Positions 16,015 through 25,024 of a stretch of DNA of 64,000 nucleotides are shown here, in pieces. The notes beneath the pieces are model-generated. The model worked only from the letters and a program-made list of their open reading frames with translations, did not search any database and was not told the origin of the DNA. This stretch comes from Hyphomonas sp. GTDB taxonomy: Bacteria > Pseudomonadota > Alphaproteobacteria > Caulobacterales > Hyphomonadaceae. Positions within the stretch are counted from its first letter, which is position 1; each line of letters begins with the position of its first letter. The stretch is from the NCBI RefSeq assembly GCF_018402285.1, contig NZ_JAGYJH010000006.1:372847-436846 (forward strand), given 5' to 3'. Position numbers and translations under genes: made by a program.

Positions 16015-16209
16015 GATTGACGCGCGTGCGTTTCCCCCACACTCGCTGAGGCTTGTCTAACAAATCTGAGGGATGCTCGCGTCCGTGCTGGCACCTATAT
16101 TTTGGCGCGGCCTACCCATTTTTGAGCTTTTCTGCGGCCGATCAACGGTTAAACTCGGTGTCTTCGCGTCCTCTCAGGGGAATTCGGGGCGCGAGGGGGA
16201 GATATCCGG

Positions 16210-18837
16210 GTGCTGATAGAACGCGAACGGGAACTCGAACAGCTGGGCGCGATGATCAAGGCTGCGGCCCGGGGGCAGGGCGCGGTCGCTCTCGTCAGCG
16301 GCGAGGCCGGTATCGGCAAGACCTCTCTCATCCGCCGCCTGTTTGAAGGCCTGCCAAGCGGCTGGCGCGCGGCGGCCGGGGGCTGTGACGCGCTGTTCAC
16401 CCCGCGCCCGCTCGGGCCAGTACGGGACATGGCTGGCATGCTCGGCCCGGACGTGCGCGCGCAGCTGGAGGGCGGAGACCGCCAGCAGCTCTTCGGCGCG
16501 GTGCTCGACACTGTGAGCTGGTCAAACGCGCCCATGCTGATGGTCTGGGAAGACATGCACTGGGCAGACCATGCGACCCTGGACCTCTTGCGCTATCTCG
16601 GCCGCCGCATCTCGTTCCTGCCGCTGCTGCTCGTTCTGACCTACCGGGATGACGAGGTGGGGGACCAGCATCCGCTGATGCGGGTCCTCGAGGAACTGCC
16701 GCCCGCCGTGCGCGCGCAGGTGCCGCTGAGGTGTCTTTCGCCAAGAGCCGTCAGCGCGCTGGCGCGCAAGGCGAGCCTGCCGGGCGACTGGCTCTATCAG
16801 AAAACGGCCGGAAATCCGTTCCAGGTATCGGAGATGCTCGCTGCCGGGCAGGGCGCGAGCCACAGCCTGCCGGCCTCCATCCGGGAAGCGGTCACCGTGC
16901 GCCAGGGCCGGCTACCCGGCGGGGCGCGCGAACTTCTGGAACTTATCAGTGTCATTCCGGCGGCTGTTCCGCCTGAACTCTTCCTCGAACTCGGCGGAGA
17001 AGAGGCCGCGCTGATCGCCGGTGACCTGACAGGGTCTGGCATTCTGCAGGCCTCCGCGGCCGGCGACATCCGCTTCCGGCACGAGATTGCCCGCATTGCC
17101 ACGCTGGAGCGCATCCCGTCAAAGATGCGCCGTGCCCATCATGCCCGCATTCTGGAAGCCCTTCAGGCGCTCGGCGAAAACGCCCCGCTCGACCAGATGG
17201 TGCATCATGCGGCCGGGGCGCTGGACGGGGCCGCCGTGTTGGCGATCGCGCCCGAAGCGGCAAGCCGCGCCGCCGCCAGCGGCGCCCACCGGGAGGCGGC
17301 TGCGCATCTGGGCACGGCTCTGCGCTTTGTCGAAGAGGCAGACGTGGAAACGGCCGCGCTGCTGCACGAGCGCTGGGCGTATGAAAGCGCGCTTGCCGCC
17401 CGGATTGATGACGAGGTGCTCAATGCCCGCCGTCATGCGATCACGCTCTGGCAGGTTCTTGGGCGTCAGGACAAGGTGGGCGAGAACCTCCGCTGGCTCT
17501 CGCGCATGCACTGGTATCGCGGCGAAGCCCCGGAGGCTGCCCGCCTCGCCGATCAGGCGATCCGCGTGCTGGAAAGCATTCCGCCCTCTGCCGAACAGGC
17601 AATGGCCTACTCGCTGCGGTCTCAGCTTCACATGCTCAACGACCAGATGGAGGAGGCGGTCTATTGGGGGGAGCGAGCGCTCGCCCTGGAGGCAGACTTT
17701 CCAAGGCCGGACCTGCGTGCCCATGCCCTCAACAATATCGGAACGGCGCTGGTGTTCCGGGGTCGGAGGGAAGGCGTCGCGATGCTGCAGGACAGCCTCG
17801 ATATTTCCCTCGTCCATGACCTGCATGAGCACGCCGCCCGCGCCTATACCAACCTTTCCGAATATGCCGTGGAATTCCGCCAGTTCGAGCTCGCCGAAAA
17901 AGTGATCGCCAGCGGCATCGCCTATGACATCGACAATGATCTTGATGCGTGGACCTATTATCTCCAGGGCCGTCTTGCGCTCCTGCGGATGGAGCAGGGA
18001 CGTCTGAAAGACGCCGTCACCATGGCGCGGGCGATTACCGAGCGCGAAAACCTGACCCTTGTGGTGCGCCTGCCTGCTTTGCTCGTTCAGGCCCGCGCGG
18101 CGATGCGCCTTGCCGCACCCGAAGCGTCCCGCCTGATGGAGCAGGCCTATGCCGACGCCATGGCGACCGATGAGCTGCAGCACATCGTTCCGGCCCGCCT
18201 CACCCTGATCGAGCATGCCTGGCTCACGGGCAATGTCACCCTCGCAAACGAACACCTCGATGCGCTCTTTGCCCTGTCGGAGGGCGACCGCCATCCCTGG
18301 AATATCGGGGAGCGCGCCGTCTGGGCGCGCCGGCTGGGCTGCGTGAAGCCGGGCGTCGATTCGGCGGCCCTGCCGGAACCCTTCCGGCTGGAACTGGAAG
18401 GAAAGATCGAGCCAGCCGCGCAGGCCTGGCGGGGGCTAAGCATGCCCTATGCCGCTGCGCTTGTCTGCCTGCAGACTGATGATGGCGACCTGCTTGGCCA
18501 GGCGGTGCATGACCTGCAGGCTATGGGCGCCGAAGCGGGCGCAGCCTTTGCCCGCCGCCGCGCCTCTGAACTCGGCGCCACCCGCCGTCTGCCGCGCCCC
18601 CGGCGTGGCAACTACAAGGCGGCCCGGGAACATCCCCTAGGCCTCACCCGGCGCGAGCAGGATGTCCTGCGCCTGATCGTCAAGGGATGCTCCAACCGCG
18701 AGATTTCCGAAACCCTTGGTCGCTCGCCGCGCACGGTGGAGCATCATGTCTCCGCCGTTCTCTCCAAGCTCAACGCCCAGAACCGGATGGCGGTTATGCT
18801 CCGGGTCCAGAACGATCCCTGGCTTCTGGGGGAGTGA
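16210..18837 (+). CDS. Large ATPase-type LuxR-family transcriptional regulator
   Basis: An 875-residue LAL/MalT-like regulator. The N-terminal P-loop ATPase module has Walker A GEAGIGKT at 31-38 and a Walker B-like MLMVWEDMHWAD near 113-124. The middle (about 300-760) is helical and TPR-like, rich in Ala and Leu. The C-terminus carries a LuxR helix-turn-helix, LTRREQDVLRLIVKG, NREISETLGRSPRTVEHHVS, at about 811-860. GTG start at 16210 is preceded by GAGGGGGAG. It stands alone between a GFA-family gene and a convergent lipase gene one base away. Ligand and targets are unknown. Confidence 0.88.
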   Translation: MLIERERELEQLGAMIKAAARGQGAVALVSGEAGIGKTSLIRRLFEGLPSGWRAAAGGCDALFTPRPLGPVRDMAGMLGPDVRAQLEGGDRQQLFGAVLDTVSWSNAPMLMVWEDMHWADHATLDLLRYLGRRISFLPLLLVLTYRDDEVGDQHPLMRVLEELPPAVRAQVPLRCLSPRAVSALARKASLPGDWLYQKTAGNPFQVSEMLAAGQGASHSLPASIREAVTVRQGRLPGGARELLELISVIPAAVPPELFLELGGEEAALIAGDLTGSGILQASAAGDIRFRHEIARIATLERIPSKMRRAHHARILEALQALGENAPLDQMVHHAAGALDGAAVLAIAPEAASRAAASGAHREAAAHLGTALRFVEEADVETAALLHERWAYESALAARIDDEVLNARRHAITLWQVLGRQDKVGENLRWLSRMHWYRGEAPEAARLADQAIRVLESIPPSAEQAMAYSLRSQLHMLNDQMEEAVYWGERALALEADFPRPDLRAHALNNIGTALVFRGRREGVAMLQDSLDISLVHDLHEHAARAYTNLSEYAVEFRQFELAEKVIASGIAYDIDNDLDAWTYYLQGRLALLRMEQGRLKDAVTMARAITERENLTLVVRLPALLVQARAAMRLAAPEASRLMEQAYADAMATDELQHIVPARLTLIEHAWLTGNVTLANEHLDALFALSEGDRHPWNIGERAVWARRLGCVKPGVDSAALPEPFRLELEGKIEPAAQAWRGLSMPYAAALVCLQTDDGDLLGQAVHDLQAMGAEAGAAFARRRASELGATRRLPRPRRGNYKAAREHPLGLTRREQDVLRLIVKGCSNREISETLGRSPRTVEHHVSAVLSKLNAQNRMAVMLRVQNDPWLLGE

Positions 18838-18838
18838 C

Positions 18839-20041
18839 CTATTTCGGGCAGATGGCCGGGGCGGTGATCCCGGCAAAACGCGCCTGGGTCCACTTGATGA
18901 GGACCGGCACGGTGGGGGCATCGGCGGCCACGATCGAAGTGTGGTCGAGCCTGTCAAACTGCTGATAGTCCACCGTCTCTCCCGCCGCGCACCGATCCCG
19001 GGCATAGCCTGCCTGCACCCGGGCGCTGACCACATCATCCCGCCGCCCCTGAAGGATCAGCACCGGCGCGCCGATGCTTCGGGCCGGGATGTTCTCGGCA
19101 AGGCGCTTGCGGAAGCTGGTGGCGGTGTCGCCGCCCCTAAAGATCGAGCCTTCGATGAACCTCTCTGCCAGGATCTCCGGGGCCACCGCCCGCGCCCCGG
19201 AGAGGCAGCGCTTTGAAATCTCGTTTGCCGGCCAGCGCGCCTCATTGCGCACAATGCCGGTGAAATAGAGGTCTGGATAGGTGTCGGCATATGCGCGCGC
19301 CACAAAGGCGGAGAAGATACGGCCCTCCGGGGTTGTCTCGATCCGGGCGAGGAGAGCCGGAAGGTCCGTTGCCGGAGCAAGCGCGGCAACGCCCTTAACC
19401 TGCAGCTCCGGCGCGTAGCTGCGCGCCATGATGCCGCTCCAAAGCGCCGCATGCCCGCCCTGAGAGTGACCCCAGATCACCGTCTCCAGGGAGAGTGTCA
19501 GATCGGTAAGGTCATGCGCCGCGCGGGCTGCGTCGAGCACCGAGCGTGCTTCACCGTCGCCGATCAGGTAAGGGTGGGGCCCGTCTGTCGTAAGGCCGGC
19601 ATAGTCGCTGGCCACCAGAACCCAGCCTTCTTCCAGAAGCTCCCGGAAGGCGGGAATATACGCGTAAGGATTGGCCTGCATCGAGGCCCCGCACCCCGGC
19701 GCCGTGCCCAGCGTGCCATGGGCCCAGAGGATCACGCGGCGCGGCGTGGTTTCGTCCTCAAGGGTCTTCCACACCACCAGGGCGCTGGCCGTTGCAGGCA
19801 CGCTGCCGCTCAGCGTGGTCGTATAGAGGATGCGCCGCGCGCTCGCCCCTTCGGGCAGGTCGCGCGTGTAAGCCTGCGCCCGGATCAAACTCCCCGGCAC
19901 CGTTCCGGCGGCCACATCAGCGTTAAAGAATTTCCCCGGCGCAGGCGGATAAGACCAGAGCCACAGGAGGGTCATGATTAACAGCATAAGGAGGATGAGG
20001 CCGCCGACGATATTGCGCGCGAGTTTTACCCAGCCCTGCAT
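18839..20041 (-). CDS. Lipase-like alpha/beta hydrolase, membrane-anchored
   Basis: A 400-residue protein with an N-terminal membrane helix (about 9-30) that could be an uncleaved anchor or signal peptide. The nucleophile elbow GHSQGG is at 191-196 (Ser193), and the C-terminal part has GAPVLILQGRRDDVV and a terminal histidine segment RLDHTSI, giving an acid and histidine for the triad. The layout resembles secretory-lipase (LIP) family enzymes. It probably acts outside the cytoplasm on esters or lipids. It is convergent with the LuxR gene and divergent from the nitrilase gene. Confidence 0.8.
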   Translation of the reverse strand: MQGWVKLARNIVGGLILLMLLIMTLLWLWSYPPAPGKFFNADVAAGTVPGSLIRAQAYTRDLPEGASARRILYTTTLSGSVPATASALVVWKTLEDETTPRRVILWAHGTLGTAPGCGASMQANPYAYIPAFRELLEEGWVLVASDYAGLTTDGPHPYLIGDGEARSVLDAARAAHDLTDLTLSLETVIWGHSQGGHAALWSGIMARSYAPELQVKGVAALAPATDLPALLARIETTPEGRIFSAFVARAYADTYPDLYFTGIVRNEARWPANEISKRCLSGARAVAPEILAERFIEGSIFRGGDTATSFRKRLAENIPARSIGAPVLILQGRRDDVVSARVQAGYARDRCAAGETVDYQQFDRLDHTSIVAADAPTVPVLIKWTQARFAGITAPAICPK

Positions 20042-20169
20042 TGCCTCTCCCCCGTCGCCCTTCCGCAGAAGGTCAGGGCAATGCTACCAGAAGCGATCGC
20101 GCCCTGCCAGCATTCCCTTGGCAAGCGAGACGCTGGCGGCGGCCGGCGGAGCGCGCTAGTCTGGTGCCC

Positions 20170-21012
20170 ATGAAACTCACCGCCGCCTGTATCCAGATGC
20201 GCTCGGGCACCGAGCCCGCCGCAAACCTCGCCGCCGCCACGGCGCTTGTCCGGCAGGCAGCCGGGACTGGCGCGCGTTTCATTGCGACGCCCGAGATGAC
20301 GAACCTGCTCGACATCCGCCCCGGCATGGCCCGCCCGAAGGTGCGCGCTGAGGCAAGCGATGAAAGCCTGCCCGCCTTTCGCGCGCTCGCCGCCGAGCTT
20401 GGCATCACGCTGCTCATCGGCTCGCTGGCCATCGCGCTTGAAGACGGCGCTGACGACCGCTTCGCCAACCGCTCTTTCCTGATCGGCCAGGACGGCGGCG
20501 TCATTGCCCGTTACGACAAGATCCACATGTTCGATGTCGAAGTTGGCGACGGCCAGACTTACCGGGAGTCTCGCGCCTATCGCCCCGGCGAAACCGCTGT
20601 GCTCGCCACTGCGCCCTTCGGAAAACTCGGCCTCACCATCTGCTATGATGTCCGCTTCCCTCATCTCCACCGTGCCCTCGCCAAGGCAGGCGCCGACATC
20701 CTGACCATCCCCGCCGCCTTCACGAAGGTCACCGGGCAGGCCCACTGGCACACCCTGGTGCGCGCCCGCGCCATCGAGACGGGCTGTTTCGTGCTCGCGC
20801 CCGCTCAGGCTGGCAAACACGATGACGGCCGCGAAACCTTCGGGCACTCGCTGATCGTCTCGCCCTGGGGCGAGGTGCTCGCCGAAGGCAGCGCCACGGA
20901 GCCGGGCATTGTGATGGCGGAGCTGGATTTGGAAGACGTTGCCAAGGCGCGCGGCCGCATCCCGGCGCTCGGCAATGAGCAGGTGTTCAGCCTGAAGACG
21001 TTTGGAGTCTAG
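20170..21012 (+). CDS. Carbon-nitrogen hydrolase (Nit1/nitrilase superfamily)
   Basis: A 280-residue nitrilase-superfamily amidase. The catalytic Glu-Lys-Cys triad is visible as E42 (TPEMTN), K117 (YDKIHMFDV) and C158 (TICYDVRFP). The IHMFDV and DVRFP signatures resemble Nit1-type amidases, which repair deaminated glutathione. ATG 20170 begins MKLTAACIQM, the normal family start; an extended frame upstream is arginine/proline-rich and non-homologous. Its last four bases overlap the end of the convergent nspC gene. Confidence 0.9.
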   Translation: MKLTAACIQMRSGTEPAANLAAATALVRQAAGTGARFIATPEMTNLLDIRPGMARPKVRAEASDESLPAFRALAAELGITLLIGSLAIALEDGADDRFANRSFLIGQDGGVIARYDKIHMFDVEVGDGQTYRESRAYRPGETAVLATAPFGKLGLTICYDVRFPHLHRALAKAGADILTIPAAFTKVTGQAHWHTLVRARAIETGCFVLAPAQAGKHDDGRETFGHSLIVSPWGEVLAEGSATEPGIVMAELDLEDVAKARGRIPALGNEQVFSLKTFGV

Positions 21013-22136
21013 CGCCCCAGCCGACGCCGGAATTCGCCATAGCCAAAGTCCGACACCTGCTCGACGCGCCCGTCTTCCCAGCGGATGGCGAGATTGGCAA
21101 GCGGCGTGCCGTTGAAAGTGTTGGTCTTGACGAAGCTGTAATGCATCTGGTCGGTAAAGATGATCGGGTCACCCGGCGCCAGCTTCCTGTCGAAGGAATA
21201 ATCCCCGATCACATCGCCCGTCATGCAGGTCTTGCCGCCAAAACGATACGTGTGCGCAAGCTCACCGGGCTGCCCCGCGCCGATCACATCAGGGCGGTAG
21301 GGCACTTCCAGAACATCCGGCATATGCGTGGAGGCCGAGGCATCGAGAATGGCAAGGTCCATCTCGTTCCAGTGCAGTGCCAGAACGGTCGAATGCAGCT
21401 CGCCGGTGTTGACCACCAGCCCCGCGCCCGGCTCCAGGATCACCTCGATGCCAAACCGCGCCGTGAACTTTTTGATCGCCGCAATCAGAGCGTCGACATC
21501 ATAGCCCGGCTTGTTGAGAAAATGCCCGCCGCCAAAGTTCACCGCCTTCACCTGTTCCAGATAAGGCGCAAAATGCTCCGACACGTATTCGATCAGGCCT
21601 ACCGAGCCTTCATGCAGGCTCTCGCACAGTGCATGGACATGGAATATGTCCACGCCCGACCAGTTCACCTGCGCGAGCTTTGACGGCACTTCGCCAAACC
21701 GGCTCGTCGGCGCGGTGGGATTGTAGAGATCCCCGCCCAGCGTCGCATTGGAATAGCCGGGGTTCACCCGCAGGCCCACTTTGCCTCCTGCGTCCCGCGC
21801 AATATCGCCAAACCGGCCCAGCTGCTCGGCCGAATTGAAATAGATGTGCTGGGCGACCTGCGTCAGACGACGGACTTCATCCTCGGTATAGGCGGGTGAA
21901 TAAACATGTACTTCCTTGCCGAATTCCTCGGCGCCCATGATGGCTTCCTGCTCGCCGGACGCCGTCGTGCCATCGAGATAATCGCGCATCATCGGAAACA
22001 CGGCCGGCATCGCAAACGCCTTGGTGGCCAGCAGCACCTTGCAGCCGGCCTCTTCGCGCACGCGCTGAGCTGTCTCCAGATTTTTCCGGAGACGGGCGGC
22101 ATCAAGGACGAAGCAGGGGGTCTGAATGTCTGTCAT
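21009..22136 (-). CDS. nspC: Carboxynorspermidine/carboxyspermidine decarboxylase
   Basis: A 375-residue PLP enzyme of the alanine-racemase fold that decarboxylates carboxy(nor)spermidine to (nor)spermidine. Visible landmarks are the PLP lysine in LLATKAFAMP (K39), HVHALCESL near 169, NFGGGHFLNKPGYD near 198, EPGAGLVVNTGE near 236 and GKTCMTGDVIGDY near 298. The carboxy(nor)spermidine dehydrogenase gene lies just upstream on the same strand, so the pair makes spermidine by the alternative, S-adenosylmethionine-independent route. Its start overlaps the preceding membrane-protein gene by 35 bases. Confidence 0.93.
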   Translation of the reverse strand: MTDIQTPCFVLDAARLRKNLETAQRVREEAGCKVLLATKAFAMPAVFPMMRDYLDGTTASGEQEAIMGAEEFGKEVHVYSPAYTEDEVRRLTQVAQHIYFNSAEQLGRFGDIARDAGGKVGLRVNPGYSNATLGGDLYNPTAPTSRFGEVPSKLAQVNWSGVDIFHVHALCESLHEGSVGLIEYVSEHFAPYLEQVKAVNFGGGHFLNKPGYDVDALIAAIKKFTARFGIEVILEPGAGLVVNTGELHSTVLALHWNEMDLAILDASASTHMPDVLEVPYRPDVIGAGQPGELAHTYRFGGKTCMTGDVIGDYSFDRKLAPGDPIIFTDQMHYSFVKTNTFNGTPLANLAIRWEDGRVEQVSDFGYGEFRRRLGR

Positions 22137-22635
22137 TGATTTTCCTCGATATGTTTATCAACGCAAAGGCTGAGAGGGCGGAAAAGAATACGCCTAGGAA
22201 GAGTCCGCTCCAGGCTCCAAAATATCTGGCGTTGCGTGTATGTTGTATGGAGACAACCACGGTTCCATCGGCAGTGCGTAATTCCAGTATGCCCGCCCGG
22301 CGCCTGTCGGTCACAAACAGCACTTCCTGGCCGATCAATGTCCGGGCTTCTTTCCTGATCCGGCGGTTTTCGTTGATCTTGATCGAAGACTTTACTTGTA
22401 GACGAAGCTCTTCACCGGAGTCGTCTTCTATAACCAGCCATGTACTTTTGGGGCGGCGAAACATGGGCTCGGGCATGGAAACCAACGTTCCGGCGCGCAC
22501 CGGCTCGGGATATACCCGGTCGGCAATGGCTAGCGAGACACCCCCGGCCAGGATCAACAACGCGCCACAAACGGCCATCACAACCGAAATGGCGAACGTA
22601 AGTTGCAAACGGTGGCTGGTAGCGGCGCCCCGCAT
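22102..22635 (-). CDS. Uncharacterised membrane protein between the polyamine genes
   Basis: A 177-residue protein with two likely membrane helices (about 12-36 and 139-162) flanking a polar domain of about 100 residues with alternating strands (for example STWLVIEDDSGEELRLQVK). I do not recognise a family; the fold could be an extracytoplasmic beta domain similar to DUF3592-type proteins. Its 3' end overlaps nspC by 35 bases and its start lies six bases after the end of the dehydrogenase gene, so it is embedded in the polyamine operon. Its codon use looks less GC-biased than its neighbours. Confidence 0.7.
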   Translation of the reverse strand: MRGAATSHRLQLTFAISVVMAVCGALLILAGGVSLAIADRVYPEPVRAGTLVSMPEPMFRRPKSTWLVIEDDSGEELRLQVKSSIKINENRRIRKEARTLIGQEVLFVTDRRRAGILELRTADGTVVVSIQHTRNARYFGAWSGLFLGVFFSALSAFALINISRKINDRHSDPLLRP

Positions 22636-22641
22636 GACAGC

Positions 22642-23856
22642 TTAAGTCACCACCTCGAACAGCGGGTCCTGATCGCCGGGCGCGACATCCACAATCGTCG
22701 TTGGCAAGCCGCGCTTGGCCACGTCTTCGAGGAACGGGGCAGACGGGAACTCCTCGACGTTGAACACGCCGGGGCCTTTCCAGATGCCCTTGAAGAACAT
22801 CGCCGCGCCCGAGACCGGGGGCACACCCGTCGTGTAGGAAACGGCCTGCGCGCCGACTTCCCTGTTGGTTTCGGCATGGTCGCAAACGTTGTACAGCATC
22901 TTGGCAATCTGCTTGCCATCCTTCTTGCCACGGATGATCACGCCGATCGACGTCTTGCCCGTATAGCCTTCGGCGAGCGAGGAGGGCGGGGGCAGCAGGT
23001 CGCGCAGGAACTCCATCGGGATGATGTCCATGCCTTTATGCTTGATCGGTTCAAGGCTGATCAGGCCGATGGATTTGAACACTTCAAGGTGCTTGATGTA
23101 GGCCTCGCCGAAGGTCATCCAGAAGCGGATCTGCTTCAACCCGCGGATGTTCTTCACAAGGCTTTCCTCTTCCTCATGATAGATGAGGTAAGAGGCGCGC
23201 GGGCCGACTTCGGGATAATCCACCATCGTCTTGATGCTGAGCGCCGGGATCTCGATCCACTCGCCATTCTTCCAGTATTTGCCGTCCTGGGTCACTTCGC
23301 GCAGGTTGATCTCCGGATTGAAGTTGGTCGCAAATGTCTTGCCATGGTCGCCGGCATTGCAGTCCACGATGTCGATATACTCGATCTCGTCGAAGAGATG
23401 CTCCTGCGCATAGGCGCACCAGATGTTGGAGACGCCGGGGTCAAATCCGCAGCCGAGAATTGCGGTGAGGCCAGCGGCCTTGAACTTGTCCTGATAGGCC
23501 CACTGCCAGGAGTATTCAAACTTCGCCACTTCGCGTGGCTCATAGTTGGCCGTGTCGAGATAGCTGACGCCGGCTTCAAGGCAGGCGTCCATGATCGGCA
23601 GGTCCTGATAGGGCAGGGCCATGTTGATGACGAGGTCAGGCTTCACCTTGTTTATCAGCGCAACCGTCGCGGCCACGTCATCGGCGTCCACTTGCGCGAT
23701 GTCGATCGGCGTCACGCATTCCTTGGCGACCTTCTCGCAGCTCTCAATGCGGCGCGAGGCAAGGGTGATGTGCTTGAAGGTATCACGGTCCATCGCGCAT
23801 TTCTTGGCGACGACCGAACCGGCTGCGCCGGCGCCGATGATGAGAACTCTGTCCAT
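22642..23856 (-). CDS. Carboxynorspermidine/carboxyspermidine dehydrogenase
   Basis: A 404-residue NAD(P)-dependent enzyme of the saccharopine-dehydrogenase fold. The N-terminus MDRVLIIGAGAAGSVVAKKC is a Rossmann dinucleotide site. Later segments GCGFDPGVSNIWCAY and YPEVGPRASYLIYHEEEESL are typical of carboxynorspermidine synthase, which condenses aspartate semialdehyde with a diamine. ATG 23856 is taken over an upstream in-frame ATG because the Rossmann motif begins immediately. It is the first gene of the polyamine unit ending in nspC. Confidence 0.9.
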   Translation of the reverse strand: MDRVLIIGAGAAGSVVAKKCAMDRDTFKHITLASRRIESCEKVAKECVTPIDIAQVDADDVAATVALINKVKPDLVINMALPYQDLPIMDACLEAGVSYLDTANYEPREVAKFEYSWQWAYQDKFKAAGLTAILGCGFDPGVSNIWCAYAQEHLFDEIEYIDIVDCNAGDHGKTFATNFNPEINLREVTQDGKYWKNGEWIEIPALSIKTMVDYPEVGPRASYLIYHEEEESLVKNIRGLKQIRFWMTFGEAYIKHLEVFKSIGLISLEPIKHKGMDIIPMEFLRDLLPPPSSLAEGYTGKTSIGVIIRGKKDGKQIAKMLYNVCDHAETNREVGAQAVSYTTGVPPVSGAAMFFKGIWKGPGVFNVEEFPSAPFLEDVAKRGLPTTIVDVAPGDQDPLFEVVT

Positions 23857-23992
23857 ATCTGGGCTAACTCCCGGAAAGGGTTGAAACAATGCGCCTCCCA
23901 TAGGGCAGTTTGAACCCCGGCGCTAGAAGGGGGGCTAGATGGGATCCAGCCTGCCATGCGACAATGACGGAGCTGTGAAGAGGAAGGTCGTC

Positions 23993-24313
23993 ATGATCGC
24001 AAAAACACCGCAGGCGCCTTATTGGGCGGTCATCTTCACTGCCGTCTTCTCAGGCCGGGAGGCGGAGGAATATGCCCAAACGGCTGCCCGCATGGTCGCC
24101 CTGATGAAGACGGTGCCGGGCTATCTTGGATATGAAACCGCGCAGAGCCCGGGCGGGGGCGAAATCACCGTTTGCTACTGGGAAAGTGAGGCTGGCATCC
24201 GCGCCTGGAAACAGAATGCCGAACACCTCGCCGCCCAGAAGCGCGGCCGCGACGCCTTCTACAGCGCGTACCATATCCGCGTGGCGAAAGTGGAGCGTGC
24301 CTATGGCTTCTGA
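23993..24313 (+). CDS. Antibiotic-biosynthesis-monooxygenase (ABM) domain protein
   Basis: A 106-residue ferredoxin-like alpha/beta protein. The pattern YWAVIFTAVFSG, then MKTVPGYLGYETAQSP, ITVCYWESEAGIRAWKQNAEH and YHIRVAKVERAYGF is the usual ABM-domain succession of strands and helices. Relatives are small haem-degrading or cofactor-free monooxygenases, but many have no known activity. ATG 23993 follows AGGAAGG. It is convergent with the next small gene, four bases away. Confidence 0.85.
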   Translation: MIAKTPQAPYWAVIFTAVFSGREAEEYAQTAARMVALMKTVPGYLGYETAQSPGGGEITVCYWESEAGIRAWKQNAEHLAAQKRGRDAFYSAYHIRVAKVERAYGF

Positions 24314-24317
24314 CCCA

Positions 24318-24701
24318 TCAAAGATGGCCAAGCGTGGCAAAGAACTCGTCCACCGACATCCAGACGCCCCGCGGCGTACACGGGCTGGAGGCGAGCGCAA
24401 TGCGCTGCGGCCGGTCGCCAAACCGTCCGCGCAGATGCTGCTCCAGCGCGCGGGAGAGGCCGGCCGGCGTGGCGAGATCGCCTTCATCATCCGCCGCCCG
24501 GACCAGCACATCCGCAATGAAGTGCTCGATAAGCTCATCGCCGCCTTCCCGGCTGCCATAGAACAGGCCTGCGCACGCCCGCAGGGCCGGCAGGCAGTGC
24601 TGCATGCAATCGGCAATTGAGGCAAAACGGCCTGAATCTGCCTTTATTTCATACCACTTTAGGTTGCTATCGACTGCGAAATGCGGGTTGGGCATCATCA
24701 T
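24318..24701 (-). CDS. Hypothetical protein, 127 residues
   Basis: No family recognised. The frame is preferred over overlapping alternatives because it has a strong ribosome-binding site (CGGGAGGGCGCGCC directly before ATGATGATG), a balanced composition and hydrophobic/polar alternation typical of a real soluble protein (for example DELIEHFIADVLVRAADDEGD). There is no signal peptide or membrane helix. It starts near the left side of a 323-base gene-free region and converges on the ABM gene. Confidence 0.65.
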   Translation of the reverse strand: MMMPNPHFAVDSNLKWYEIKADSGRFASIADCMQHCLPALRACAGLFYGSREGGDELIEHFIADVLVRAADDEGDLATPAGLSRALEQHLRGRFGDRPQRIALASSPCTPRGVWMSVDEFFATLGHL

Positions 24702-25024
24702 GGCGCGCCCTCCCGTATCGCGCACAGCGCCCGGGCCGAGATCTCTAATATTTGCAGAGAATTTTGAGTTTCCTCATTGCAGTTTTGCATGGTCTTTCCC
24801 CTTGTCGTTGGGGATTGGAACGGCCTGGCAGCGTGCTTGTTCCCTGAACGCTACATTTAGGGATTGAAAAATCGGCCGGTGCGCCCTTCGGGCAACACAC
24901 GGCTCCGGAAACTTTTTCAGTCCCGCCCCGGCCCTATCACGCCTCGCCGGCGCCATGCATCCTTTTGGGGGCTGGCGCGTTAGGATCGCGGGGGGCTGAT
25001 CCCCCATGCCTGGGAATTAGCACC
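24702..25024. other. Intergenic region upstream of the GlsB/YeaQ-like gene
   Basis: No gene is supported. The region is AT-richer than its surroundings on the left side. It holds an extracytoplasmic-function sigma-like promoter at 24817-24841, a small CCCC/GGGG hairpin near 24799-24814 and a perfect five-base-pair hairpin (GGGGG, 24991-24995; CCCCC, 25001-25005) about 20 bases before the downstream start codon. Confidence 0.55.
24817..24841 (+). promoter_or_regulatory. EcfG-like (general stress sigma) promoter candidate
   Basis: GGAAC at 24817-24821, 16 bases, then TGTT at 24838-24841. The alphaproteobacterial general stress sigma factor EcfG/SigT recognises GGAAC, 16-17 bases and CGTT. Only the first base of the -10 differs. 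The downstream gene encodes a GlsB/YeaQ-type stress-associated membrane protein, which fits, but the 5' untranslated region would be about 180 bases. Confidence 0.35.

Noticed and set aside
22603-23913. Open frame of about 436 codons antisense to the dehydrogenase
   Set aside because: The minus-strand frame has a Rossmann motif and family signatures, while the plus-strand one has none.
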